Source: M3007 sp040383605
Lineage (GTDB): Bacteria; Bacteroidota; Bacteroidia; Chitinophagales; Saprospiraceae
Length of the DNA: 64,000 bases
Direction of reading: 5' to 3'
Assembly (NCBI GenBank): GCA_040383605.1
Contig: JBEIDF010000003.1
Span: 1-64,000, forward strand
In this document: one piece after another, positions 52,992-63,200 of the stretch
Numbering within the stretch: the first letter of the stretch is position 1
How the letters are laid out: each line of letters begins with the position of its first letter
Program-made: the position numbers and the translations under genes
Notes under the pieces: generated by a model
The model's database searches: none
What the model saw: the letters and a program-made list of their open reading frames with translations, nothing else
Told to the model about the DNA's origin: nothing

Positions 52992-55900
52992 ATGAACAAG
53001 TATATCAATATACTAGCGGTGCTGCTATTGGGTTGCATTGCGACCGTACCGGTTTCGGCACAGCAGGATCCTATGTGTACCAATATTGACCAGCCCATTA
53101 CACAAGGGAATGTTTTTCTTAACTATGGTAGCGCTACGGATGCCTATTCCATTCGCAATCGCTCCTATTTCTCCCTCGGCCAGCCGGCAATCGGGCCTGC
53201 CGTATCGCAGGCCAACGTGCTGCAATTCGGCTTTTGGGCCCGCTTTTTGGTGCCGCCGCTATCGCCGATCGTAACGGCCACTCAGGGAGATCTGCTGGAT
53301 CGCATCCAGTTATCGTGGGAACTTAATCCGTTGGGCGCCCAGGCGACGGACGGTTTTAAAGTTTTCAGGGATGGCATTTTCCTGGCTCTGCTGGATAAAA
53401 ATACCCGTAACTACAACGACTTCAATGTCATTGCCGGCCGGGCTTATAATTACGAAGTGCGCGCCGTCAATTTTTACGGAGAGGGATCGCCCGGAAAAGC
53501 CATCGGTTTCCAAACGCCGAACGGCGTGGTCACCGGTTGGGTACAAACCATCAGTGGCCAACCCGTACCAGATGCGTTCGTCGCATTGACGCCTTTACAA
53601 GGTTTTTCCGCGCAATTCGGCGCGCTCGACGGCGCATTTGCCCAAGCCGATACCGGCACGGCGGGAAATTTGCTGCCCACCCCGACAGACGAATGGAGCA
53701 TTTCTTTTTGGCTGAAAACGGAAACCGGCCAGGCAAACGGCGGTATCTTGAGCCTGCATCCCTTCCCGCTCATTATCCGCCCGATTGCCAGCACAAGCGG
53801 TCATGAAGGTGTTCAGGTGAGTCAAACGGATAACAGTACCGTGCTGCTGACGGGGCAGTTCCCGGATAGCACCAAAAACGGCTGGCATCACGTCACGCTT
53901 ACGATGGATGAAGCCAACCAGGGGCGGCTCTATATCAACGGCGTGTTAATTGATATCGGCTCGTTGCCTCCGGTACCTTCCGCAGAAGAGGTTCGGCTGG
54001 GCAAGCGCACCAATGCTCCCGGAAGCTGGTTGGGTTGCATGGACGAACTCCGCATTTATCATCGCCGGCTGGATGAACTCGACCTCGGTGAAATTATGAT
54101 GGGTACCGCCTCCTCCCAGACGCCCAACCTGGCGTATTACTGGAAAATGGATGAGGAACTCGGTACCGGCTCCTTTGATATTCTTCGCCGCAATAAATTG
54201 TACTTCTGCGGCGCAAAATTCAAACTCGACCGTCCGAATGTACGGACCATGGGCAAAACTAATCAAAACGGCTACTACAAGATTGAATCGGCCAGTTACG
54301 GCACCGGGACGACTTTCCTGGCGGAGCCAATGAAGGATTTCTACATGTATCGCGCGCTCAAATTTGTGCGCAGCGAAGAAGACTACGCTACCCTGCCCGA
54401 TTTTTCCCTGACGGCTAAAGCGACGCTGGAGATGTGGGTAAATAGTGCGGGGTCGGATGGCGATCAGTGTTTGTTGTCAAAAAGCTGGCCCAACCAGGAG
54501 TTCCGCTTGATGCTTAAGGCAAACGGGCTTAACAATAACATTTATTTTTATCTCAGTGGCCAGGAGCATAATTTCGGCAACCTGGGTGTAGGATATCAGC
54601 ATCTGGCTTTTACCATCGACAGTAGTGGTAACAATCGAATCGTGACGGCCTACAAAAACGGGGTTTCGCTGGGCAGCCATACGTTCACATCCATTACTGG
54701 TAACTGGTCGGATACCACACAAACCTGGATGGTCGGTGCTCGTCCCAGCGGTATGAGCCGGACAGATCATTACGGTGGCCTGATCGACGAAATTGCGCTG
54801 TATGATACGACCCTGAGTGCCGCATCAATTCTGGATCACTTTGAAGAACCGCGGGATATGCAGGTGCCGGGGCTTCGGGTGTATTTCGGCATGAACGAAG
54901 GCAATGGCAACCGGTTGAACAACAGCGGGTCCGTTTTGCTGCCATTCGGTACCAACTTTGGAGCGGAATGGACGCCTTTTGCAGCGCGTCAATCTACTTC
55001 CCCACACGAGTTTGCACCAAAAACGCGGCAGGTTACCCTGAATCCGAGTGTGACTTCGGTGGATCAGGTGGATTTTACGGATAAATCAACAGTGGCCGTT
55101 TCAGGTTATGTGCGCTATAAAAACACCGATTGCTTTGCGCCTAAAGTGGAAATATTGGTAAACGGCGCCTCTTTTTCGCCCAAAGTATTCACGGATTCTA
55201 CCGGTAAGTTTGTGATCGATTTTGATCCCGGCGCGACGGCCATACTTACGCCGGTATTTGAAGATCACCAGTTTATTCCGGCATTCTGGGAAGTGATAAA
55301 TGTATCCAGCCCGATTGCCGGCATCGTATTCAACGATGTAACTACAAGAAAGGTATCCGGCCAGGTTGCCGGCGGTTTATGTAAAAAATCCGTCATCAAG
55401 GCGCCCCCCGGTATGGGGCAAGGCACCGTATGTATCGTAAAAATCCGTTCTGCAGACGGGTGTCTGGAACGACAAATTACGATTGATAACCAGGAAGGCT
55501 TGTACGAGTTTACCGAAGTTCCCCCACTGGAGAGTATTACCATAGCCGTCGTGGAACACTCCAACACCGATATAAAAACGGCGTTCGAGGTGCAAGGGGG
55601 CTCCACCGTTAACCTGACTAAACAGGATACGGTCATTAACTTCATCTATTTCGCCCCGCCCGAGGTTGCAATTACGAGCGGCCTGGATACATTCCCCGGC
55701 TGTAATATTGTTGTGTACGACAAAGGACAGCCTGTTACCTTGCGGGTAAGACTATTTGAGCAATATGTTCCCATTACAGATGGTATGGGCGGTATTATTG
55801 ACGATGGGGTATGCTTCCTGGATACTGCAGATTTTCAGATCATCAACGGTTTTGCCGATACAACGGTCAACGTACCGATGAGCGGCGGGCAGCTGGTTTA

Positions 55901-58900
55901 TAGGTTCACTGTTGGAGACCCGAATCCTTCTCCACCGTATATTAAAACCCTTCAGATACTGGGAACTTCCATGAGCGGTCAAACTTCCAGTTTGACCGTC
56001 CAGGGTATTGTGACCGGCATACGCAATAAAGAAAACACTTTTACCACCCTGCTGCCCGAAATGCCGAGCGTCATCCTCCGTGATCCTCCGGGTGACGGCA
56101 GTTCTTCATTTTTAGAAAAAAATACCAAGTATTGTAAAACATACCACACATCGTTCGACTACCAGGTCGGCGGTGGCGGCGGTATAGAATTTCACCTGGG
56201 GGGTAATGTGGAGGTGGCAATCGGCGTCGGGGTTGCCACAATTATGAATGCAGGCCCTATTTTTGACATCGGCGCTGAATTTCAGGTGACCTACCAAAAA
56301 ATCACGGATAGTACTTTCCAGACTTGCATGGCAGTTACTGAAAAACTTTCTACCAGTGATGGCGATCAGGTTGTTGGCGGAGACCACGGCGCAGATATAT
56401 ATATGGGCGAGGCGATCAATCTTATTATCGGCCTGGCAGATCAGGTGACTTTCAATGACACAACGTGTACTCCCAGTGTGAAGACGGTTGTTAATATCGA
56501 TCCGGACACTTTTTCGACGGTATTTATGTATTCAGAGTTTCACATTATGAATAATGTGATGCGCTATCTGAATCTGATCGCCAATGATCCTGCTTCGGAT
56601 TCTATACAGGCTGCTCGCGCCGTGGAATCGCTTACGCGCTGGCAGGATATACTTGACCGGAATGCCGGTTTAAAACAAAAGGCGAAGTTGGTGCGGAATA
56701 TTTCCTTCGATGCCGGCGCTACCTATGAATACGCAGAATCAAGCGATACGACCATTACCAATCAACTCCGGAAGTTGTTGAACAGCGCAGAATCTGCATC
56801 AACCCATTTCGGTTATGAGTTTAATAAAGCAGGTGTAACGGGGATGCTGAAATTTGTGGCCTCTACGAGCGAAACGCTCCAGGATACTACGGGTGAGACT
56901 TCTTATTCTGTTACGACGGGTTATACCCTTAAAGATGATGACCCCGGAGACGCCTTTACGGTGGATATAGCCATGGATTCGGTATATAAAACGCCCGTTT
57001 TCCGACTAAAAGCAGGCCAATCCTCCTGTCCATGGGAGAAGGGAACCGCTAACCGGGAAAACCCGAACCTGCAACTGGCGCAAGGCTCGCAGTTCACGGC
57101 TATTAATGTGCCGGCCAACGAGCCCGCCGTCTTTCAGGTAAATCTGGGCAACCTGAGCGCTTCTAATGAAGACTGGACCTACGGCTTCACCGCTATCGCA
57201 AGCAATAACCCCTACGGCGCGGTCATCCGGGTAAACGGTCAGCAACTGAACAACAACACGATCCAGTATATTATACCCTATGGCACCTCCACCCCGGTCA
57301 CAGTCACGGTAGAGCGCGGCCCTGTGGAATACGAGTACGACAGCCTGTTGATCGCGTTGGTTTCGGAATGTGAGATTGCCCGTGACCTGGCGCTTTCCCT
57401 TCCGCTGTCGGGTGATCCTAAATTCTTTTCTCCCGTTTATATCAGTGCCCATTTTATCCGTCCCTGCAGCGAAGTGCAGATCAATGTCCCGCAACAAAAC
57501 TGGGTGCTCTTCCCGGATCCCCTCACGCCAGGTTCTGATGATCTCAGGCGGATTACTGTTTCGGGCTATGATATGGATGTAACGGAATTCCAACTGATCC
57601 GCGTCCAGTATCGCCGCACCGATGGCGACGGAGCCTGGATCAATATTCCGGATACTTCAGACCGTTATAACCCGAATTGGTCCGGCTTTGCCGCTTTATC
57701 AAATCCCAAGCCCCCAGTACTGCAACCAGATTTTACACAATTTTTCTGGAACACGCTTGGGCTTTCCGACGGGCCTTATGAGATTCGTGCCGTAGCCATA
57801 TGTACCGGCGATGCCAGCGATAAACCGGGATATTCCGAGATCATCAAAGGGCGCATCGACCGCGAACCGCCGAGTATCGTCGGCGTACCGCAGCCCTCCG
57901 ATGGTGTCTATCATGTAGGCGATGAAATCTCCTTTACCTTCAACCAGGAGATCAACTGCGATAACCTAAACCCGGTGGATGACGTCAAACTCTTTGATGC
58001 CACCACGAACCAGCTGATCGATATCGACATTACCTGTTACGAAAACAAGATCGTACTCGATCCGAACTTCCAAAATCAGTTCTTCGAAAACCGCATCCTG
58101 CGCGCAGAACTAAAAGGCATCGAAGACTTGGTGGGCAACGTGTTCAACGGCGCCAAGCTCAACAACGGTATCTGGGAATTCTACGTGGATCGCAATGAAT
58201 TGGCTTGGTTGAAAGACAGCCTGGGGATGACAAAGTACGAAGACGAGAACAGAACCATCAGCGCAGGAATTCATAACCGCGGGGGATACCCCGTCCCGTT
58301 TACGCTCAGTAATATTCCTGATTGGGTACACGTCGTGCCGAACCAGGGTACGCTGGCGCCGAACGAAATCTTGCAGGTGCAGTTCACCGTGGACTCCTCC
58401 CTGACTTTCGGCCTTTGGAGCGATACCATTATCCTGCATACCGAGACCGGTCAGAATCCCTTCTTTATGGGCGGTGATGAGCCGCTGCCTTTTGGTACCC
58501 GGGTTGTGTGCCGCCCGCCTTTCGGTTCGGTAGATGCGACGCAGTTCGAAAATGCCATGAACATGGTGCTGCGCCTGAATATTCAGGGAAACTACTCCAC
58601 AGACGAAGAAGATATAGTAGCGGCCTATATTGACGGCGAATTACGCGGCAGAGCAAATGTGCAGTTCGTGCCGCAACTGAACGCCTACCTGGCTTACCTA
58701 AATGTATATGGCGGTCCGGCTGATATGCTGAAGCCTGTTGCGCTGGAAATATGGGATGCATCCAATTGTCTGCGTTACGGACAAGTACAGGAGGCCTTTA
58801 CCTATCAGCCGGATAACGTAATCGGTATTCCGATCAATCCGCAGCTGGTGCATACCAACAACCTGGTGCTCCGGGAAATGCGTTTTAGCAATGGATGGAA

Positions 58901-60059
58901 CTGGTTGTCTTTCAACTTGGCGTTCCCCGACAACAGTCTGAGCGCCGCGTTGAGCTCGCTCAATCATCCGCAAAACGACCTGATCCGCGGACAAGCCTCG
59001 TTTTCGCAGTACAGCGGCGGTTGGTTCGGTACGCTGACCAACCTCAGCAATACCACAATGTATATTTATCGCGCGGATCAGCCGGATACCTTGCGCATGT
59101 TGGGTCTGCCAATTGATCCGCTCACAACGAACATTCCGCTGGTGGCCGGCTGGAACTGGGTGGGTTATATACCCAACTATTCCCTTCCGGTGAACGAAGC
59201 GCTGGCTTCTCTCCCAGCTCAAACAGGCGATGTGGTGAAAAGCCAACTGGCTTTTGCGCAGTACATCAACCCGACTTTCGGGTGGATCGGCAGCCTAAAA
59301 TATATGTCGCCACCCAACGGTTACCAAATAAAACTTTCGCAGGCGGGCACACTCACCTACCCGCTAAACAATCCGTTTGGCGGCAACCAAACGGAGGAGC
59401 GGACAGGTCCTGAAAAGCCGTCCTTCTGGTCGGTTGATCCTACACAATACGAACACAGCAGCACCTTGATCGGGATGCTCAGCAACGAGGGCGTGAATAT
59501 CACAGAATCGGATATGGAAATCGGCGTGTTTGTCGGTGGGGAAATACGCGGTGCGGCGCGGGCTATCTACATCGCACCGTTGGAGGCTTACTTGTTTTTT
59601 GTAACCTACTATTCCAACAATATTGGGGAACAATTGCATTTCAAGTTCTACGACAGCATCAGCAATACGGTGAACAGCCTGAACGAAACGATGTATTTTT
59701 ACCCAAATCAGCATCAAGGCAGTATTGAAGCGCCCATACCGTTCAAATGGGAGAGTACCGGCGTCAGCGCCCTGCCGGAAGGCGTACGAGATTTTGACGC
59801 CCTGCCTAACCCCTTCGGCAGCGAGACGCAACTGCGCTTTACCCTAGAGGAAGCACAGGAGATCACGCTGGTAATCACAGATGGACAGGGTCGCGAGGTT
59901 CTGCGCCGTTCGCTGGAAGCACAAGCAGGGTTGAATACAACCACTTGGAATGGCCGAGCCGACACCGGGGGGTGGCTAAATTCCGGCGTCTATGTAGTAC
60001 GGTTGGTCACGAAGACCGGAAGTGTAAGTAAAAAATTAGTGCTCAGACGATTACCATAA
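52992..60059 (+). CDS. Giant LamG-domain surface protein with T9SS type A sorting domain
   Basis: 2355 residues from the ATG at 52992 (a TTG 6 bp earlier is rejected); signal peptide ends TVPVSAQ. Order: an FN3-like domain (~87-173), two LamG/concanavalin-like domains (~203-373 and ~447-620), carboxypeptidase-regulatory-like stretches (~700-870), a long unassigned middle (~900-1600), a Big_5-type Ig domain (~1623-1733, EISFTFNQEINC), an IVAAYIDGELRG module (~1855-1947), two GWNW...GYIPN-type repeats (~1960-2125), a second module IGVFVGGEIRG (~2150-2250), and a type A T9SS sorting domain (~2267-2355: NPFGSETQLRF ... SGVYVVRLV ... KLVLRRLP). Extracellular, probably glycan- or matrix-binding. 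The internal two-fold repeats point to assembly by duplication. Confidence 0.9.
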   Translation: MNKYINILAVLLLGCIATVPVSAQQDPMCTNIDQPITQGNVFLNYGSATDAYSIRNRSYFSLGQPAIGPAVSQANVLQFGFWARFLVPPLSPIVTATQGDLLDRIQLSWELNPLGAQATDGFKVFRDGIFLALLDKNTRNYNDFNVIAGRAYNYEVRAVNFYGEGSPGKAIGFQTPNGVVTGWVQTISGQPVPDAFVALTPLQGFSAQFGALDGAFAQADTGTAGNLLPTPTDEWSISFWLKTETGQANGGILSLHPFPLIIRPIASTSGHEGVQVSQTDNSTVLLTGQFPDSTKNGWHHVTLTMDEANQGRLYINGVLIDIGSLPPVPSAEEVRLGKRTNAPGSWLGCMDELRIYHRRLDELDLGEIMMGTASSQTPNLAYYWKMDEELGTGSFDILRRNKLYFCGAKFKLDRPNVRTMGKTNQNGYYKIESASYGTGTTFLAEPMKDFYMYRALKFVRSEEDYATLPDFSLTAKATLEMWVNSAGSDGDQCLLSKSWPNQEFRLMLKANGLNNNIYFYLSGQEHNFGNLGVGYQHLAFTIDSSGNNRIVTAYKNGVSLGSHTFTSITGNWSDTTQTWMVGARPSGMSRTDHYGGLIDEIALYDTTLSAASILDHFEEPRDMQVPGLRVYFGMNEGNGNRLNNSGSVLLPFGTNFGAEWTPFAARQSTSPHEFAPKTRQVTLNPSVTSVDQVDFTDKSTVAVSGYVRYKNTDCFAPKVEILVNGASFSPKVFTDSTGKFVIDFDPGATAILTPVFEDHQFIPAFWEVINVSSPIAGIVFNDVTTRKVSGQVAGGLCKKSVIKAPPGMGQGTVCIVKIRSADGCLERQITIDNQEGLYEFTEVPPLESITIAVVEHSNTDIKTAFEVQGGSTVNLTKQDTVINFIYFAPPEVAITSGLDTFPGCNIVVYDKGQPVTLRVRLFEQYVPITDGMGGIIDDGVCFLDTADFQIINGFADTTVNVPMSGGQLVYRFTVGDPNPSPPYIKTLQILGTSMSGQTSSLTVQGIVTGIRNKENTFTTLLPEMPSVILRDPPGDGSSSFLEKNTKYCKTYHTSFDYQVGGGGGIEFHLGGNVEVAIGVGVATIMNAGPIFDIGAEFQVTYQKITDSTFQTCMAVTEKLSTSDGDQVVGGDHGADIYMGEAINLIIGLADQVTFNDTTCTPSVKTVVNIDPDTFSTVFMYSEFHIMNNVMRYLNLIANDPASDSIQAARAVESLTRWQDILDRNAGLKQKAKLVRNISFDAGATYEYAESSDTTITNQLRKLLNSAESASTHFGYEFNKAGVTGMLKFVASTSETLQDTTGETSYSVTTGYTLKDDDPGDAFTVDIAMDSVYKTPVFRLKAGQSSCPWEKGTANRENPNLQLAQGSQFTAINVPANEPAVFQVNLGNLSASNEDWTYGFTAIASNNPYGAVIRVNGQQLNNNTIQYIIPYGTSTPVTVTVERGPVEYEYDSLLIALVSECEIARDLALSLPLSGDPKFFSPVYISAHFIRPCSEVQINVPQQNWVLFPDPLTPGSDDLRRITVSGYDMDVTEFQLIRVQYRRTDGDGAWINIPDTSDRYNPNWSGFAALSNPKPPVLQPDFTQFFWNTLGLSDGPYEIRAVAICTGDASDKPGYSEIIKGRIDREPPSIVGVPQPSDGVYHVGDEISFTFNQEINCDNLNPVDDVKLFDATTNQLIDIDITCYENKIVLDPNFQNQFFENRILRAELKGIEDLVGNVFNGAKLNNGIWEFYVDRNELAWLKDSLGMTKYEDENRTISAGIHNRGGYPVPFTLSNIPDWVHVVPNQGTLAPNEILQVQFTVDSSLTFGLWSDTIILHTETGQNPFFMGGDEPLPFGTRVVCRPPFGSVDATQFENAMNMVLRLNIQGNYSTDEEDIVAAYIDGELRGRANVQFVPQLNAYLAYLNVYGGPADMLKPVALEIWDASNCLRYGQVQEAFTYQPDNVIGIPINPQLVHTNNLVLREMRFSNGWNWLSFNLAFPDNSLSAALSSLNHPQNDLIRGQASFSQYSGGWFGTLTNLSNTTMYIYRADQPDTLRMLGLPIDPLTTNIPLVAGWNWVGYIPNYSLPVNEALASLPAQTGDVVKSQLAFAQYINPTFGWIGSLKYMSPPNGYQIKLSQAGTLTYPLNNPFGGNQTEERTGPEKPSFWSVDPTQYEHSSTLIGMLSNEGVNITESDMEIGVFVGGEIRGAARAIYIAPLEAYLFFVTYYSNNIGEQLHFKFYDSISNTVNSLNETMYFYPNQHQGSIEAPIPFKWESTGVSALPEGVRDFDALPNPFGSETQLRFTLEEAQEITLVITDGQGREVLRRSLEAQAGLNTTTWNGRADTGGWLNSGVYVVRLVTKTGSVSKKLVLRRLP

Positions 60060-60103
60060 AAGGCCATCGTTGCAACCGAGTCAATTTCGTCCTGCGCCCC
60101 TGC

Positions 60104-60193
60104 GTCATCGGGGATAAGACGCTTAGTAGTTTCAATTATTACCCTAAAAGTAATGGATCCTTGAAACGAAAAGCGCGTCTTATCCCCGGTGAC
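60104..60193. terminator. 19-bp inverted repeat after the LamG giant
   Basis: GTCATCGGGGATAAGACGC (60104-60122) pairs with GCGTCTTATCCCCGGTGAC (60175-60193) with one mismatch. An inner GTTTCAA/TTGAAAC and TTAC/GTAA extend the structure. It fills much of the gap between two giant genes and could terminate the first transcript; there is no T-run, so a palindromic repeat is an alternative. Confidence 0.5.
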
Positions 60194-60234
60194 GAAATGA
60201 GCGTTTAAATCATCTTTGAAAAGATACGTTTACC

Positions 60235-63200
60235 ATGATCAGAATATTACAAAATATATTTGTCCGGGTGATCTTGTCGTGCTGTATGCTTTGCACGCTG
60301 TCTTTTACAGCCGAGGCCGCCAGTGCTGAATTGGCGCCATTACCGAACTGGAATATCAACCCGGCGAATTTCCAGTTCCGTATGGATATGGTCATTCGTG
60401 TTCAATACCAGGGAGTTCCCTCGAACGACGCAGGCAGTGTGATAGGCGTATTTGTCGGATCGGAATTGCGCGGAGTAGCCACGCCGATCAACATAGGCAG
60501 CGATTTGTTTTTTTTTACCACCATTTATTCCAATACCTACACGGGCGAAACACTGCGTTTCAGAGCCTACTACGCGCCCGAGGATCAGGTGTACGGTTCG
60601 CCGGATACGTTGATATTCACCAACTATGCGATCATCGGTACAATTTCTAATCCCTTTTGGATCAATATTGATCCAAACCTGGATTTTCCGCCGGAAATTT
60701 TGCCCCTTGTTCAGGATACGACCATTCAAAATATCCCTTTTGAGCCAAAGTATCTGACCAGTCTGTTGGTAAGCCAAGACGGCGACCCGGTGACCTGGAG
60801 CGTACTGCCCGGATCAAATCTGACGGCTGTGATTGTCAATGACAGTCTGTTCGTAAATGCCGCATCGCCTGCCTGGACGGGTACCGATTCTGTGCGTATA
60901 ATCGCTACAGAAAATACGCCAGGGCAGCTGCGGGATACTATTTACGCCCGCTTTACAGTCTTGCCTGATTACGGTCCGCCGGTATGGGGCTCGGTACCAG
61001 GTCAAACGATTTTTGGCGGCAGTTCTTTTACGCCGTTTGATTTGGATCAGGCGCTAACTTTCAATGGGCCTTGCAGAGCCTTCGACCTTGACGTCGCGCC
61101 TTTTTCCGGATCCGACCCGACTCCGACCTGGCTTGCCCCGGCGCCCACGCCCTTAATGATGACGATTGTCGCCCGCCCAATATTCTTAGATATACCGCTG
61201 GCCGGTTCGGGCGCTGTCTTGGCAGCTTTCGTTAACGGCGTACTGGCAGCAACGGCAACTCCCGCAGGCGATTTTCCAAACGTAAGCTACTCCCTGCAAT
61301 TACAAAACGTGGATTTAGGCGCGATTTCTTTTCAGTTTTATCACGCAGAAAAACAATACCAATATAATTCCGGCAGCCCGCTAACATTCTCTGGCGGTTC
61401 TTCGGTTGGATCTTCGTCTGCCCCCTATGTTATTCAATTTTCGCCAATTTCACCGTTGTTGACAGCGGATGGCAATGTGCAGTTGCAGATCAATGACACC
61501 GTTTGGCGTGGGTCTTTCCCGATTGATTTTATCGTCTGGGATTGTGACTACCCGGCACAGAGAAGGGATACTACTACAGCCTCCTTTATTATCCAGGATA
61601 ATAATAACCCTTTGATCACCTCGCCAGCCTCTGTCAATTTTCAGGAAAATGCCTGTTATGAACTGTATAATACCCAGACCTCCGATCCGAACGATTCAGA
61701 AGGAAGCGGCCTTACCTATTCAATAACAGGTGGCGCAGACGCCGCAAAATTTTCCATCAATTCCTCAACCGGCCAGTTGTCATGGAACAATTTTTTACCG
61801 GATTATGAAAATCCCGGCGATACAAACAGCGATAACCAATATTGGGTCACTATCCAGGTGACAAACTCGCTGATGCTCACCGATCAGGTTAATCTGATTG
61901 TAAGGGTCACCCAAGATACAGACGGCCCATTCAATCCACAGCTGACAAACAGCACCGGTTTTTGCATTGTGGGCGCTTCGACTGTGCTCCAGGCATCCGG
62001 TGGCACTACCTATGCCTGGAGTACGGGCGCCGTCACGCCCGCTATTACAGTAAATTCAGCCGGACTTTACTTTGTGACCATTACAGACTCCGGCGCCTGC
62101 TCCGCCGTATTGTCCTTGCCGCTAAGTGTGGCGCCGACGATTGCTGCGACTGGAAACACCGGGGTAGTCTGTCTCGGAACAAACATTGTATTGAGTTCGA
62201 CGCCTGCAGGTGGCTCAGGTAACTACGCGAGCTTTAGTTGGAGCGGCCCGAATAATTTTCTTTCCAGCCTGCAAAACCCGGCGCCCCTAAATGCTGGAGT
62301 AGCTTCTGGGGGACTTTACACGGTTGTGGTTACGGATGACGCCGGATGCACTGCTTCCGCGACCGTGGCAATCAACGTCACGCTAATCGGCGCACCCACT
62401 ATCACAGCAACAGGCATCGGCTTACTCTGTGTTGGTGAACCCTTAGATTTGAATTCTATTCCATTCGGCGGAGCAGGAAATTATATTCAATTCCGATGGA
62501 GCGGCCCTAACAATTATGCCGCGACCGTTCAGAATCCCAGTCCTTTTAATGTAGTGGCATCTTCCGGCGGCTTATACGCTGTGACGGTAACGGATTTTCA
62601 AGGCTGCACGGCTTCCGGCAGTATAAGCGTTACGGTAAACCCACTACCGGCCATCACCGCCGGTAGCAACAGCCCTTTGTGTATTGGGAAACAGGTCATG
62701 CTTACATCTACGCCAACGGGTGGAAGTGGCGTATACACCGCTTTTTCGTGGCAGGGGCCAGCGGGGTACACCTCCAATGCCGAGGATCCTGTCTCATTTG
62801 ACGCAAATTTAAATGGTTCCGGTTTGTATTCGGTTACCGTCGTGGATGAGTTCGGTTGCGCTGCAACTTCTTCGGTCAATGTATCCATCACGAGCAACCC
62901 GTCTATCTCCAATGCGGTGGTTGGCTCGACCTGCGCGGGAAGCGCACTTACGCTGGCTTCTACGCCGTCCGGCGGCTCGGGTGTGTACACGTCTTTTAAT
63001 TGGAGTGGGCCGAATGGCTATTCTGCGTCAGTGGAAGATCCGGCGCCTATTCCTGCAGCGATTGCAACAGACGGCATCTACAGCGTCACGGTCACGGATA
63101 ATGCCGGCTGCTCCGGTACGGCTTCGACGGTTGTAACGATTCATCCCTTGCCGTCTATTGCCACGCAAAGTAACAGCCCGGTTTGCGAGAATGCAAATTT

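Noticed and set aside
60104..60193. Attachment site or integron recombination site
   Set aside because: No integrase gene, no tRNA and no direct repeats next to the inverted repeat.
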